Shown one piece after another: positions 12,321 to 24,252 of a stretch of 64,000 nucleotides of DNA. A program made the position numbers and the translations under genes. The notes under the pieces were generated by a model that worked only from the letters and a program-made list of their open reading frames with translations, did no database searches and was not told the DNA's origin. The stretch is from assembly GCA_032158295.1 (NCBI GenBank), contig CM063249.1:4913195-4977194 (forward strand). Reading direction: 5' to 3'. How positions within the stretch are numbered: position 1 is the stretch's first letter; each line of letters opens with the position of its first letter. This DNA is from Pycnopodia helianthoides. Its lineage: Eukaryota; Echinodermata; Asteroidea; Forcipulatida; Asteriidae.

Positions 12321-13010
12321 CTACCAACCTACTTTTAATGTACATCTCAACTGAGGGAAAGAAACAGCTCTATAGACAAATTGAAATGGGCTGGAGTTTT
12401 TCTGGGTTTTTTTTTTTTGTTTTTTTGCTGGATACTGACTTGTCACGTCCGGTGCCTCTTTGTATGGATGCATTTGCAGACTGTTTCACCGGCAGCATGC
12501 TCTGCCTTGCACAGGAATTTGAGACACAAGGTGTTCAATCACCAATCAGTCCAGTAATATGTTTTGACACTTTCAATTTGGGAGGTGTACAATCTACCTA
12601 CAGTACTAGGATTTCACATAGTTTGGCTTGGGAAATGGTAAGCTACATTATAAACGTTTGGGGGGCTTTTTTTTGTTATGTCCGGGGAACTATCGGATTA
12701 AGCATTCAATTGTTCCTTCCTATTACAAAACATCTATAAATGTACTCTCTCTTTGTGCATGTACTGAACAGCGCTTTTCAATTTGCTGAACACTTTTTGC
12801 ACAGGGTGTGTTCCTTTGAAGAAAAAAAATGATATCCTGTATTTTAAATGTAAAGATTCCAAACTTTGACAAAATAGTACATGCTTTTCAATATGATTCT
12901 CATTCAACCACCGTAAACCCACACCAAGATTTTCAGTAGAAAATATTCCATGTATTTAACAGAATTGTGCATGATGGACAACAACAAAACAATACTATCA
13001 AACGGTCTGC

Positions 13011-13140
13011 AGGGCTCACCTTTAACACTAGCCCGGCTTATATTGTCCAGAAAAAACTGCTGCAGGCTAGTAAAGACCACTTCTCAAAGTGCCCTGTGGG
13101 CCACTAAAAACTGTGCGACCTACTTATTTTAAACTCTTAT
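13011..13140 (+). repeat. Repeat family K fragment
   Basis: CAGGGCTCACCTTTAACACT, GGCTAGTAAAGACCACTTCTC, CTGTGGGCCACTAAAAACTG. A diverged partner of 8391-8738. Confidence 0.65.
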
Positions 13141-13221
13141 ATTTCTGATTTGGATGTGAGTAATACTTGTTTTTTATACGTTTATTTACAGCAGCACCTT
13201 GTAAGTTACCCTTAGAAGGTG

Positions 13222-13395
13222 TTACATGAATGGGGCATTCAGGTTTGGCTTAATAACGGTTTCTTCCCTGTCTGTCACCTATGTGGACCCCGTTTCTAAT
13301 CCTGTCTCAGCCTTGCATTTGGATTGTGTTTTCAGTCTCCACTAAATTGTGTGGGTTTCCGATGTTGGGGTTCTCCTACATCTTAAGCTCAGATT
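13222..13395 (+). mobile_element. tRNA-like SINE 2, worn copy
   Basis: GGCATTCAGGTTTGGCTTAA, GTGGACCCCG and the TTTTCAGTCTCC and GTGTGGGTTTCC segments follow the order seen at 48231-48520 and 61920-62110. Confidence 0.65.
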
Positions 13396-13886
13396 TCTTC
13401 ATTTTCGCTTTGAGTCCAACAGGTTACAGTGAAAGGCACATTTGAGGATTTCTAGATATCGGTTCCAGAAAGATATAACAAACGATAATGTTGTAAAATG
13501 CTGTTTATTGGTGGTTAACAACTTTGGAGCAAACTAAATTGATTACGTCCTCATCCCTGTAAAATGTTGATTGGGAGTATGATTTCTCAACATGTCATTT
13601 CATTTCATTATGAAAGTTTAACAATATGAACAGTGACAGGTTTTCCTTTTAAATTTACGTCTGATGAAAACCACCAACAGGGCTCGGTGACAAATGCATT
13701 CACTTGCAATCTTGCATATCGCTCTAGTCAAATTGGTGGCTTTGTTACACGGTCAACTGCCCTCTTGCTAAATTACCTAATTGTATCTAAGCTGTTTAGT
13801 CAACCATATCTACAGCTACAGAGTACAGAGTATAGTTCCATGGACTATCCGACTATTATTGAAAAAAATGGCTGAAGGAAATTGCT

Positions 13887-14287
13887 TTAAAGGAACATTA
13901 CAGAATTGGTAAGAACAAGACTTGTAAAATATACTTTTTGATCACAGATTTACATAAAACTTACACGGTCTAATGATGATGATAGTAGAAAACATCCTTT
14001 GAAACATTTCTGTCTGAAATGACATGTATTTGATGAGCAATTAATAAACTAATTTTCCGATTGGAGTTTATCGCTCAGTGAGCGTTTTATTCATTTGTTG
14101 AATCTATATGATTTCATGCAAATGTGTAATCGGTTTTTCACTATTTTCTCGCGACCCAGATGGCCGATCGATCTCAAACTTCTACAGGTTTGTCAGTTTA
14201 TGTACATGTATATGGTGGATTACATAAAGTGTTTACACTGCCAGCAACTGTTTGTTAGCAAAAACCAATTCTGTAATGTTCCTTTAA
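13887..14287 (+). mobile_element. MITE family A, copy 1
   Basis: About 400 bp with TTAAAGGAACATTACAGAAT at one end and ATTCTGTAATGTTCCTTTAA at the other (perfect inverted ends including TTAA). Four more highly similar copies at 23859, 37273, 39404 and 60211. The core contains the palindromic CGCTCAGTGAGCG. Confidence 0.92.
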
Positions 14288-14544
14288 CCTCAAATACGTT
14301 ACGCTGTCAGTACATGCTGAAATATTTTAATATTTCCATTGTCTTAAACCACAATGTACACACTGGTCAGCTCATAATTATGCCATGATAGCCTAAGCCA
14401 CATGTCCCTGAGGGGGTGTCAATCAACATGGGACAGTGATTAATTGGTTAGGAGGGCCCAAGACAAAACTCTGCCAGCATCCTTAGTGTACAGAAAAATC
14501 GGTCTGTCAATTGTCAATGAAACCAAATTGTAAAACTCAACTAA

Positions 14545-14886
14545 TTAAAGGTATTGTACACTTTTGGTAACAGCTCAAAATCAGTGTCCACATTTTGTGT
14601 GATTAAACATATGCATGAACAAACAAACCTGTGAAAGTTTGAGCTCAATTGGTCATCGAGGTCACGAGAAAATAGTGAAAAGAGACCTTATGTGTTTTCT
14701 GTTTTTTCAAATTATCGCGCGCGATAATTACTATTGTTTTACTCGTTTCTCAGAAACGATAGCATTTTAGGCAGAAATATTTTAAGGAACCCTTTCTACC
14801 ATTAGTTACTTTATATCATGTAAGTTATGTGTGAATCTGTGAACATTGTGTTTTTCAATCTTACCAACAGTGTACAGGGCCTTTAA
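14545..14886 (+). mobile_element. MITE family C, intact copy
   Basis: TTAAAGGTATTGTACACTTT at the left, GTGTACAGGGCCTTTAA at the right. Shares GTCACGAGAAAATAGTGAAA with family A and CTCAATTGGTCATCGAGG with family B. Its centre has a perfect 20-base palindrome at 14710-14729 (AATTATCGCGCGCGATAATT). Confidence 0.88.
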
Positions 14887-15501
14887 GCAAACAAATAAGC
14901 TTAAAGTAACCCAGGAAATACCTGGACATGTTAACAACACACTTAGTTAAAAAAATCATTGAACAAAATGTAAGACAAACCATTTTAACCTACGGATAAA
15001 ACTTGTCAGCATGTGCTTACAACATAGACTGGCCAAACGGTGCAACCAGTCCTTCCCCAAAGGGGTTCTCACAATGGTTGTGTCCCTGTATAACAAAAGT
15101 CATACTTGTTTATATATTTTGATTTAGCGTGCGGCGCTTTCATCTTTGCGTGTTGGTTTTTACCAACCATCCTGAGAAGCATTTCCAACAGAAATCCTGT
15201 CAAGTTGGTAACAGTCGTAAGTATTTAAACCCTAATCTGATTAGATTAATGTTGACCTTGTAAATAACGGGAAGTATGTTAGTTTACAAAAAAATATGAA
15301 GTGCTCAGTTGAAAACTGTTTACTCTCAAAACAATCACAACAAATATTAACCAACTAAGAATATTTACCAGTGATTTTTACTATTTACATAGACTTTAGA
15401 TTTTCATCTCTGTATGATAGTCTTGTACTTGATTTAATAAAAAAAAAGCCTGAGCCATTTTAAAATTTTTTTTCAACATACACAGTTGCAGTAGCAGACC
15501 A

Positions 15502-15753
15502 GGGCCCAATTTCATGGCTCTGCTTACCGTAAGCAAAGAATCGGCGCTTGCGGAAGCAGGGAATTCCGCGCTTACGTCAAGCGTATTTCACGGGTTGGCG
15601 GGGAATTTTGGCTTGTGCGCGTGCGTACTCCACGTTACTAGGCATTCTACGCTTACACAGCTAGCGCAGAAATTCGGCGCTTGCACAGTAAGCGGAGAAT
15701 GGTCACCGCAAGCGCAGAATTCGGCGGTAAGCAGAGCCATGAAATTGGGCCCT
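15502..15753. mobile_element. Fold-back element family I, copy 1
   Basis: About 250 bp with inverted arms GGGCCCAATTTCATGGCTCT and AGAGCCATGAAATTGGGCCC. The interior is rich in repeated GCGCTTGC and GCGCTTAC words in both directions. A diverged copy lies at 45007-45246. Confidence 0.85.
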
Positions 15754-16666
15754 GAACAAGCCGATTGTTCCGTGCTGAAGCCCAGTGTAACACCACACGG
15801 AGACTGAGCAAACAAAATACCTGTGTTCATCAGTATCCTATGGTCACTCTAGAAAATTAACTCCTGCATGACCAGGCGCTAGCAGACATTATCATATCTA
15901 AACACCAGCCACATGCCTGCAGGTTTAATAAATAATGATCCATAAATTGAGTGGCCAGTTGTTGTGTACACGAATATCATTACAAAGCAAGGCCACTATT
16001 GACCACTGGTACAAGAATTATCAGCACACATTTTCTGACTTTTATCTGTTAGTAAATTGTTTGCACTGGACTTTGCCAAGTGTTTACTCAGTGCGAATGG
16101 TTAAATAGTGTTAAAGCTTTCAATTGAGTTAACATCCAAAAACCTTACGCGTGGTTATTCTACATTGTCAGCCACTCATTCGTGGTGTCTCAGTCACTCT
16201 ATTGTGTGTGGTACGTTCTATTTTCGATCGCAAACCACAAAACCAGAGGGGCTGCTATATGGTGGTGGTTGATTCTGGTATGGCATTCAATAAGCAGGAA
16301 ACTTGCCGAGGTACATTGTTTGTATTCTCAAGTCATCTCAGTGGTAGTCCAAACAATCTTTAGTACAAAAGTGACCTAGCTGCTACTATGAAATTAGCTG
16401 TAATGTGCGTCACGAAAAGTTGCTATAGAAACAAACGATCTTAACAACCAAAAGATGCAATACACTCATGAATTTTGGGAAAGCGAATTCGATCCATTTT
16501 CAATAAAAACACCAAACCGGTGTGAAAATGGCATCAAACAATGTGGACATAATATTGAGTATATAAATACCGAATTACAATTGGTGTTTTAATGGGGATT
16601 TGGGCAGTTTCAAATAAAAACTTGAGCATTGAGAACAATATTCTCAATCATAAGAGCGTTTCTCTG

Positions 16667-16818
16667 CAAGGTTTTAGCCAGGATTTAGTAAGACGGTGTC
16701 CAAATTTGCTGGAAATTTAACAACTGGGCGTCAAAATGGTTCACATACAATACATAATGTGTAAATGACAGACCAAAACAGGGTGTCCAAAAGACACCCA
16801 CACACCCCTCTGGGTAAC
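16667..16818 (+). repeat. Repeat family O, copy 1
   Basis: AGCCAGGATTTAGTAAGACG, GTGTCCAAATTTGCTGGAAA and ACAGGGTGTCCAAAAGACAC. Collinear with 18090-18258. Confidence 0.75.
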
Positions 16819-17169
16819 ACTATGCTATCACTGACATATTTCTCTGTACACACCTGTACATCTTGTTTCTAAAAAGTAATAGTTCGAAATTAACTTTTGT
16901 TCTACCTTTTTTTTCCAACAATACTTATCAATCATCTATCATGCCTCTCATATTGGAATGGGCAACATTCGCTAGCGTTGCAGTATATTTTAGCGGCATT
17001 AACATCGCTAACTGGTAGATATCGTTGGAAACATTTGTTTTTCCAACCAAATCCAAAAATGTTTCCATTCCTTTTTTGTTGAGTGCCACTTTGAAATGTG
17101 AAAACACACCAGTCTGTGTCAGGTACAGTTATAAACAGGGGTCACCAAGGCGTAAACTTGGGACTAATG

Positions 17170-17362
17170 TTATAGAGCCGCTTAAGCACGAAATTTAGAT
17201 TAAGCACAACAGTATAATGCTTACAAGATTAAGGTTACCAGCCAAAATACAGTGTCACAATTTACATTTGTGACTGGTATCCAGCTCATTTTTGCTGAGC
17301 AGAACCTTGTTGAGTAATATCGTCTGCTTTTAAAGCAGCTGTATGAAATTGGGCACTGGACA
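17170..17362 (-). repeat. Repeat family J copy
   Basis: The reverse complement is collinear with 5287-5460. It ends at TGAAATTGGGC, the same terminal word as family I, so J and I may share ends. Confidence 0.65.
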
Positions 17363-18089
17363 CCGGAGGCTTGCTTCTGGCAAGTTCAAGATCTGACCTT
17401 CTGATGTTTCTTAATACTCGAGGATTGAAATGGTCGTCCTCTTCGATGTGCCATCCCTTTAAGATACAAGGAGTAATCCTCAGGTGAGCTTTCCATCCTC
17501 CAGATGTCACTTGGGATCTTCCGAATAGTGACAGAAGAAGCCTTGAGTTCACTAAACCCTAATAAAGATTTCCCCGACAATTACGAGGCGATAACTCTCC
17601 ACACGTAGCAGACAGAGAGAAACCAAATTAAAAAAAAAAGTAGGAATTTGCTGCTCGATCCGCAAACTGCCGAATGAATCACAGGACTTCTTGTGTGTAC
17701 GGTCCACGTCAAGCCGGAATCGCTTGTTTCTGGGAGTTCTTGATCCAAGCTTTGGACGTACGTGTTACACGCAGGCAACATGTGGGCAGGATGAAATGTG
17801 ATTCGATTATCACTGCACTGAATCACACTTTGACAAACACGACGTTCATCAAAAAGCAAAGGCGGTATTAGCAGCACGTAAATTGAAAACCGTTCACAAA
17901 AACAAACGTCTCAACCAATATTTGATGCCTCCGTTTTGTCAGATTTCTTTTTTTAATACGGTGACAAACATAGCTCTAATTCTCCTTCCAATCGCAGGGG
18001 CCCCATTATGTCTCCTTTCCTGTTGCGTTGGGTTTACACCAAAATGACTGGAAGAACACCACCATTTCAAAAAGAGTACATGATGCACA

Positions 18090-18258
18090 CAAGGTTTTTG
18101 CCAGGATTTAGTAAAAGGGTGTCCAAATTTGCTGGAAATTTAAAAACCAGGTGTCCGAATTGTTCACTTACAATACATTTACATGTAAATGACAGATAAA
18201 ACAGGGTGTCCAAAACTAAAACAGGGTGTCTAAACGACACCCAGACACCCCTAAAGCT
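18090..18258 (+). repeat. Repeat family O, copy 2
   Basis: GCCAGGATTTAGTAAAAGGG, GTGTCCAAATTTGCTGGAAA, and two direct ACAGGGTGTC copies. Matches 16667-16818. Confidence 0.75.
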
Positions 18259-18649
18259 ACTCCTGATTTTGCCCAATTCTTCTTGTGTCTCTTTGAAACA
18301 ATTTTAAGAGTCAATACATTCAGCAATTGAAACTCAAACCCTGCAACTGCGGCATATTTGATAAATTGATATCGCATAATATTTATCCTAAGTTAATTTG
18401 TACCGCTGGGTTCTTCAGTAATTGATAATTTTTAACATTTCCTTTTCAAGGGAAGGGGAAGAGAGCTATCTCTGTTGGCTGATCATTCAAGCTGTCCATC
18501 AACTTCAAATATGGAATTTTTCTGATGCTCTGCAATTTTCTCTTCCTCAATTTTGTTCAAAACTTTTCAGAGTGATGCATGAACCAGTGTGTGTGAAACA
18601 CATACAATTGGGCCTACCAAACTGGAAACAGTACAGTCTATAGACCGTG

Positions 18650-19160
18650 TAACACGTGACATTACATGTCTACAAGCGAGCCACAGAGCCTGGACTACCT
18701 GCAGGCACAATTTGTACACATCTCAACGAAAGAAACCATTAAATTTTGGATTTATAAATCTTGTGTTTTATGGTGATTACATGGTCTGATTTTTATCAAC
18801 TTTTGATATGAAGAAAGGGGGCACATCTCAAAACTTGTCTGTTACTTTCATAACTCTTGAGTTTATGTTGAAATAATGACAAAAAGTATAAAAAATTCCC
18901 ATATAACCAGTGAAGTATCTTGCCTGCCAGAAAGGCCCTGGAAAGTACAACAGGCATGACACTTGGCCTTTGGAAAAAAAGTAGAAAAAAGTCTGTAAAA
19001 ATATAGTATAATGTATCATAGGCTTTTATACACTTTTGTTCAGGCGAATTAATTTTGCAATTTTTTCTAAGGGCAACAAAATCAAGAAATCAGATTAAAG
19101 TAGGAAGAACATCATGCCTGGTCCAAGGTGGCTCTAAACAAAGGTTACATGGTCTTCTTG
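18650..19160 (+). repeat. Repeat family L, copy 2
   Basis: Matches the reverse complement of 785-1130 over CATAACTCTTGA, CCTGCCAGAAAGGC and AAAGGTTACATGGTCTT. It carries about 150 extra bases that the first copy lacks. Confidence 0.7.
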
Positions 19161-19244
19161 TAAACGAATTTCACCTTTTTATGTATAATATCATATAGAT
19201 ACATACAAATTTAATAAAGACGCTTTGTACCACAGATGAGTAAT

Positions 19245-19663
19245 GAGTGACTTGAAAAGTAGGTGAAACTGTTTTTCCAGTGAAAATGGTGCAACATTTT
19301 TCGAGCGTGTGTGTCATTCGTCAGGGCTGGACTTTACAGTGGCGGCACAAAGGGGGTAAGATCCACGTTGATGCATTATGGTGCAAGCATACATAGCTGG
19401 TGGATGAGTGCTGTATAAGAGGTTTTTTGTTGTCCACCAGTCGTCGTGGTTACCAGGACACACACAATCAATGTAAATCTCCAGAGCAGTGTATCATCCA
19501 CCTGCTTACAATGTAGGTACGCTTACGCCACACGGCATCAAGGTGGAATTGGCCGCGTTCGTGCTGCCACTTTGAAGTCCAGCCCTGACAAGGACACACG
19601 CGTCCAAACATGGGGCACCATTTTTATTGGTAAACACAGTTTCACCTACTTTTCAAGTCACAC
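19245..19663. mobile_element. Long fold-back element family H
   Basis: About 420 bp that folds on itself. The outer arms are GTGACTTGAAAAGTAGGTGA and CACCTACTTTTCAAGTCAC. Further inside are TCAGGGCTGGACTTTACAGT and the complementary GAAGTCCAGCCCTGAC, so similarity of the arms extends well over 60 bases with gaps. No coding capacity. Single copy in the window. Confidence 0.82.
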
Positions 19664-19664
19664 A

Positions 19665-21870
19665 TATTGAAAAAAGGGCATCCAAAAAGCATGTAGTTAA
19701 AAATATGTCCGTAATAGCATTTTTTCCATTGGATGTTTGCTCTGACCAACATCTGTTACTCAACTGAACTTCATCAAATTACAGTCAAAAGTACACATGT
19801 ACCCCCACATTTAGACGTGTGACTCACACTTAAGTTCAGCATCCACACTACATGAACTAAAAGAAACGAACGACCATTCCGCAAAATGTTGCAGCTACTC
19901 TGCAAGAGCTCTGACTGATACTGATACTACTACCATGACTACAGTGGATGGCTCACATGAGGTCATTGGCCTAGAAACTGAATTTCATTAAACCGCTCAT
20001 GTTTTTCTTTATTTACGGAAAGTACAAGCACTCCGCCTGGTATTTCAATTCGAGTTGGCAACAACCATTTTGAAGAAATTTTGCGAGTCGCTGGCTTCTT
20101 CAGAAGTTCAAAGAGAGTACTCGGACAGTTTCATATTTTGTTAAATTTTCATTTTAATTAACCTTTTAGAAATTTGATTCATTCCCCCCTTTTCCATCCC
20201 TAAATGTTAAGACACACACATGGAGGTGCAGAAAGGTTTTAATTTAACTGTCTGGGAAACCAATTAAAAATAAGCAATCCTTCTAATTGATTGACTTTAA
20301 ACAAAGCCTTCGGAGAATCTCTGACTGACAGGCAAACAAAACTGAAACCATAATCGAACGGAAACGTTACTGTTTCGCCTCTGAATACACAATTTCACTT
20401 TTTGTACAATCTGAAGTCACTGCTGATTCTGTGTAATTTCCCCTCTCCTTCCCGTGGTAATATTTTCCAGAGAGTTAACCAACCATTTGAAACCATTCAA
20501 GATATAATAAAAAAACATTTATTACAAGTAGAAAAACATTCTGGGGACGTCGTTTCAATTCGGCATGCTTTGGCCAAACTTCAGAAAATTTGGGTCCAGA
20601 ATGCCCCCCAGTTTTGAAAAATCCTCCGGAGAACCATTATACTGCAGGTTGGCACATGTACACACCACTTAAAATCAAAGTGGATGAAATTGACTGGTAA
20701 GACCGTTGAGCACTATGGGGTAATTCACCACATTGATATCAAGTTACGGACCGGCATAGTTTGTCCACCATTCAAAATCACTGCAGATGATATTGAATGG
20801 TCAAACAAAATTTGAGGGTTATTGTGAAACCCAAACCATTCATTTAGAAATAATTTACTCAATGCATATTCACTGGAAGATAATCTTTGAAAAATTTGAA
20901 TAAAAGGGTGGTATTTAACCTTGCCCTTGTTCCAAAATCGACCTATTCCTCTCAGTACATACATGTACTAATCAACTCCGTTGACCACAGATATTGATCA
21001 AACACCAGAACTGCTAACTGTTTCTATCCTTTGCAAAAAAAAACAATTACGACCACACTTACACCACTCACAAACTATTCTTCTAATATTTTGACAAAGG
21101 AGTCAGCTCCGCTGCTGATTTTTACATAAAATCCACAGTCAAAATGAGTTACAGAGTTCGACTGAGCGCCGGCTAAATTCATTACAACAGTCAGTCACAT
21201 AGTAATTGGCAATTCACATTCATAATGACTGCATGGGCCCTCGGAGTTCTGCCATGTATCCTTTTTAGAGTGTGTGGGTCTTGTGTGCGTTGGGCAATGA
21301 TAACTGCTTATAATACACGGGGTATGGAGCTTTATTTGGCTTTGCGCTGTCTGCAATATTGATAAACAATCGGTGACCTCCTTGTCTGTTTGCTCAGGCA
21401 GAACTGAAGTGATCTGAGGGGAGTTAAAGCTATCACTTGCAACTGGCTTTGGAGATCGCAATCTGTCATTATATTTCCATAAAACAAAATAACGATTATT
21501 TATTGAAGAGGGCAACAGTTTTCATATCCAGATAAATGTTGAAAGAGACTAATTTCATTTCAGTATTGTATAGAGCGAATCCGTTGATATCACAGCTATT
21601 TCCTGTACACATTTTTAATGTTTATTATGATTGGCACACGATGGATCTTGTGGAGCTCGTTCCTGGCACCGATATCACGGAAATAGCCCAATGAATAACA
21701 TGGATTTATCTGTGTAATTGAAAGCTGGAACTAAACTTAAATGTGTCCAGCTGATCTTTAAATTTCACTTAATAAAGGTTTTCTTCGATATGACACTAGA
21801 TTTTGTATCCAGTCAAAATTATAATGAAACTATAAAAGTCAAAAAAGAAGATCCGGCCAGGTCATACTAC
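19665..21870. other. Unannotated intronic sequence
   Basis: No exon or RNA gene recognised. Contains one copy of repeat M (20525-20640). The rest is AT-rich sequence with no partner in the window. Confidence 0.35.
20525..20640 (+). repeat. Paired repeat M, copy 1
   Basis: Collinear with 28835-28950: TAGAAAAACATTC, GTTTCAATTC, TTTGGCCAAACTTC, GTCCAGAATGCCC, TCCGGAGAA. Found only twice in the window, both in the AUTS2-like intron and both in the same orientation. Confidence 0.7.
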
Positions 21871-21871
21871 T

Positions 21872-22290
21872 CAGGGCTCGAATTTTACACTGGACCGCAG
21901 GCCCGAGGCCAGTGATTTTAGTGTCGGGCCAGTAGCCTCAAGACCTGACAAGTCCAGTTGTCTTGTGGTGTTTTTTTTAACTGAATAAGAATGCCTCACA
22001 CAGAGTTGTAATAAAACAAAATATGTTCAAACGTTGACTAAGGGTCTGATAAATACCTTTCGATTCTGTTGAGTAAAGCACACTTTATAGGAAAGACAAA
22101 TGAGACAAATCTTCTCTTACATGTTTTAGTGTTCATTCAAATCAAAACTGTTAAATGCATGCTAAACTGCGTCAACAAGGTTTTGTTCTCATTTTGAATC
22201 TGGTCTTGCAACAAAAATTCTGGTCCAGTAAATATTTTGAGCTACAAGCCCTACGGTCTTGTGGATGTTCCCCCTAAATTCGAGCCCTGC
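21872..22290 (+). repeat. Repeat family K copy
   Basis: Starts CAGGGCTCGAATTTTACACT and ends AATTCGAGCCCTG, an inverted-repeat pair. Collinear with 9575-9988. Confidence 0.78.
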
Positions 22291-23858
22291 TACTGATAAC
22301 TAAAGACCAGAGTTTGAGTTTAAAAAAATAACAGAAACAGAAACATTTCCAAGTGTTGTGATAAAAAGTGCACCGGGTAATATTTAAAATGTATCAAACT
22401 ACCAACACGGACGAACGTTCACGCCAACACATTTTCACATCCAAACAAACCGCTTGACAGAAAACACCTTTGCCCAGAACTGATAATTAAATACAAACAA
22501 ACTGTGTTTATGGACAAACAAACAGCTTGTCTGATATCGCTCTTCAGGCTGTATGACTATTTGACACAGTTATCCTTTGGAAGACTGCACTCATTCCTAA
22601 TCTACACACACCTGGGAGACTAATGGAATCTTTTGTGTACACAAAATGGTTCCCACAACCACACAAATTAATACGAGGAGACTTTATCCATCACAATCTG
22701 CAAGTTTTTTAAGAAATCACATACTGAAACTTGGAAAGGGCCACCACATTGCTTGCTCATTAAGTGTGATTTTAGAAACTGTGTACAATTTAAATCCGAA
22801 ATCGTTTGGTTCACCGGGTGGTACAAAAATACATGGTCTTTGAATACACTTTCCAACGGAACATAAAGAAGTAAGCACTGCAAAGAATTAACGTCTTAAT
22901 TTAATCAAGAATGTAAAAATTCTGAGGGGCACCATTTCCAAGCGTGAACGTTTATGCTACATGTACTCAAACTAAATTGTATTTCCGTAAAAAAAAATCC
23001 AGTGGTTTTCTTTTAAGGTTCATCAATATAATTTGTAATTTTAGGTAAAAGCCTAAGGGGACATTTTGCAAGTAGATTTAGTGCCCTATAAATACATTAT
23101 TGTACTTCGTTTTTTTCTTATACCCTCATGCCACTCTACCCAAAGATTTCCCAACATATTGAAGTAATTGTAAAATGTGACATCTCTTTACTCTTAACAT
23201 TTGAACAGATTTTATTTAGTCTTTACTTTGCACTGTATGCATTTGTAAATGTTTATTGTATGAATGTATGTTATGTATAGAAGGGTCATAGGAAATTCCC
23301 ATACAGGAACAAAACACTTTTAAATGGAATTGAAATTGTCTCACATTTTATCAGCACTCAACCCTATGGACACCAACACCCATCATGACAAGTAATTTTG
23401 GTTTTACTTTCAAAATCAACCACACATCATGCAAAGATATGAACTTCTGGAAGGATTTCGGGTAAGGTTTATAAGTCAACCGAGTAAGCTTACAACCGAG
23501 CATTAAAATCTTCAAATGAAATTGAGAATTAGGACCACAAACGTACCGAAATGTACCTTTATAAATCCATGTGAAAAAAAAATGCATTCCTGGTTTGTGT
23601 TCGAAGTCATTGATGTGTGAAAACCACACATACCTTGTCTGATGCCTCAACAATGAAACAGCACACCAGATGTGTACAAGACTTCTCAAAAGACTAACAA
23701 AGTTCAAATTTCTGAATAATTCTCCTTTGTTCGTTGATTGAGTGGTCATTTTCCAAAGGATGAATACATAAAAACATCAGGATGAATATAACAAATATGT
23801 TTTGCTTCACTTATTTACCCCTTAAAAAATGGAAAATTATTACATAAATAAACAAATG
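22291..23858. other. Unannotated intronic sequence
   Basis: No exon, RNA gene or recurrent repeat recognised. A 132-codon minus-strand open frame (23351-23749) has no recognisable domain and no supporting splice context. Confidence 0.35.
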
Positions 23859-24252
23859 TTAAAGGAACATTACAGAATTGGTAAGAAAAAAACTTGTAAA
23901 GTATACTTTTTGATCACAGATTTACATAAAACTTACACGGTCTAATGATGATGATAGTAGAAAACATCCCTTGAAATATTTATGTCTGAAATGCCATATT
24001 TGATGAAAAATGAATAAACTAATTTTCCGATTGGAGTTTAATCGCTCAGTGAGCGTTTTATTCATTTGTTGAATCTATATGATTTCATGCAAATGTGTAA
24101 TTGGTTTCTCACTATTTTCTTGTGACCCAGATGGCCGATCGATCTCAAACTTCTACAGGTTTGTCAGTTTATGTATATGATAGATTACATAAAGTGCTTA
24201 CACTGCCAGCAACTGTTTTGTTAGAAAAAACAATTCTGTAATGTTCCTTTAA
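23859..24252 (+). mobile_element. MITE family A, copy 2
   Basis: TTAAAGGAACATTACAGAAT to TTCTGTAATGTTCCTTTAA. Very close to copy 1 throughout, with CGCTCAGTGAGCG in the core. Confidence 0.92.

Noticed and set aside
12254..12739. 161-codon open frame on the plus strand
   Set aside because: Low-complexity F/V-rich part from a T-run, begins within repeat F, no domain and no splice context.
17286..17580. Overlapping minus-strand frames with peptide-like sequence (for example SDIWRMESSPEDYSLYLKG), considered as a second AUTS2-like exon
   Set aside because: Does not match the basic second-exon sequence of the family, and part of it overlaps repeat J.
23351..23749. 132-codon open frame on the minus strand
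   Set aside because: No domain, and AT-rich sequence of no evident coding character.
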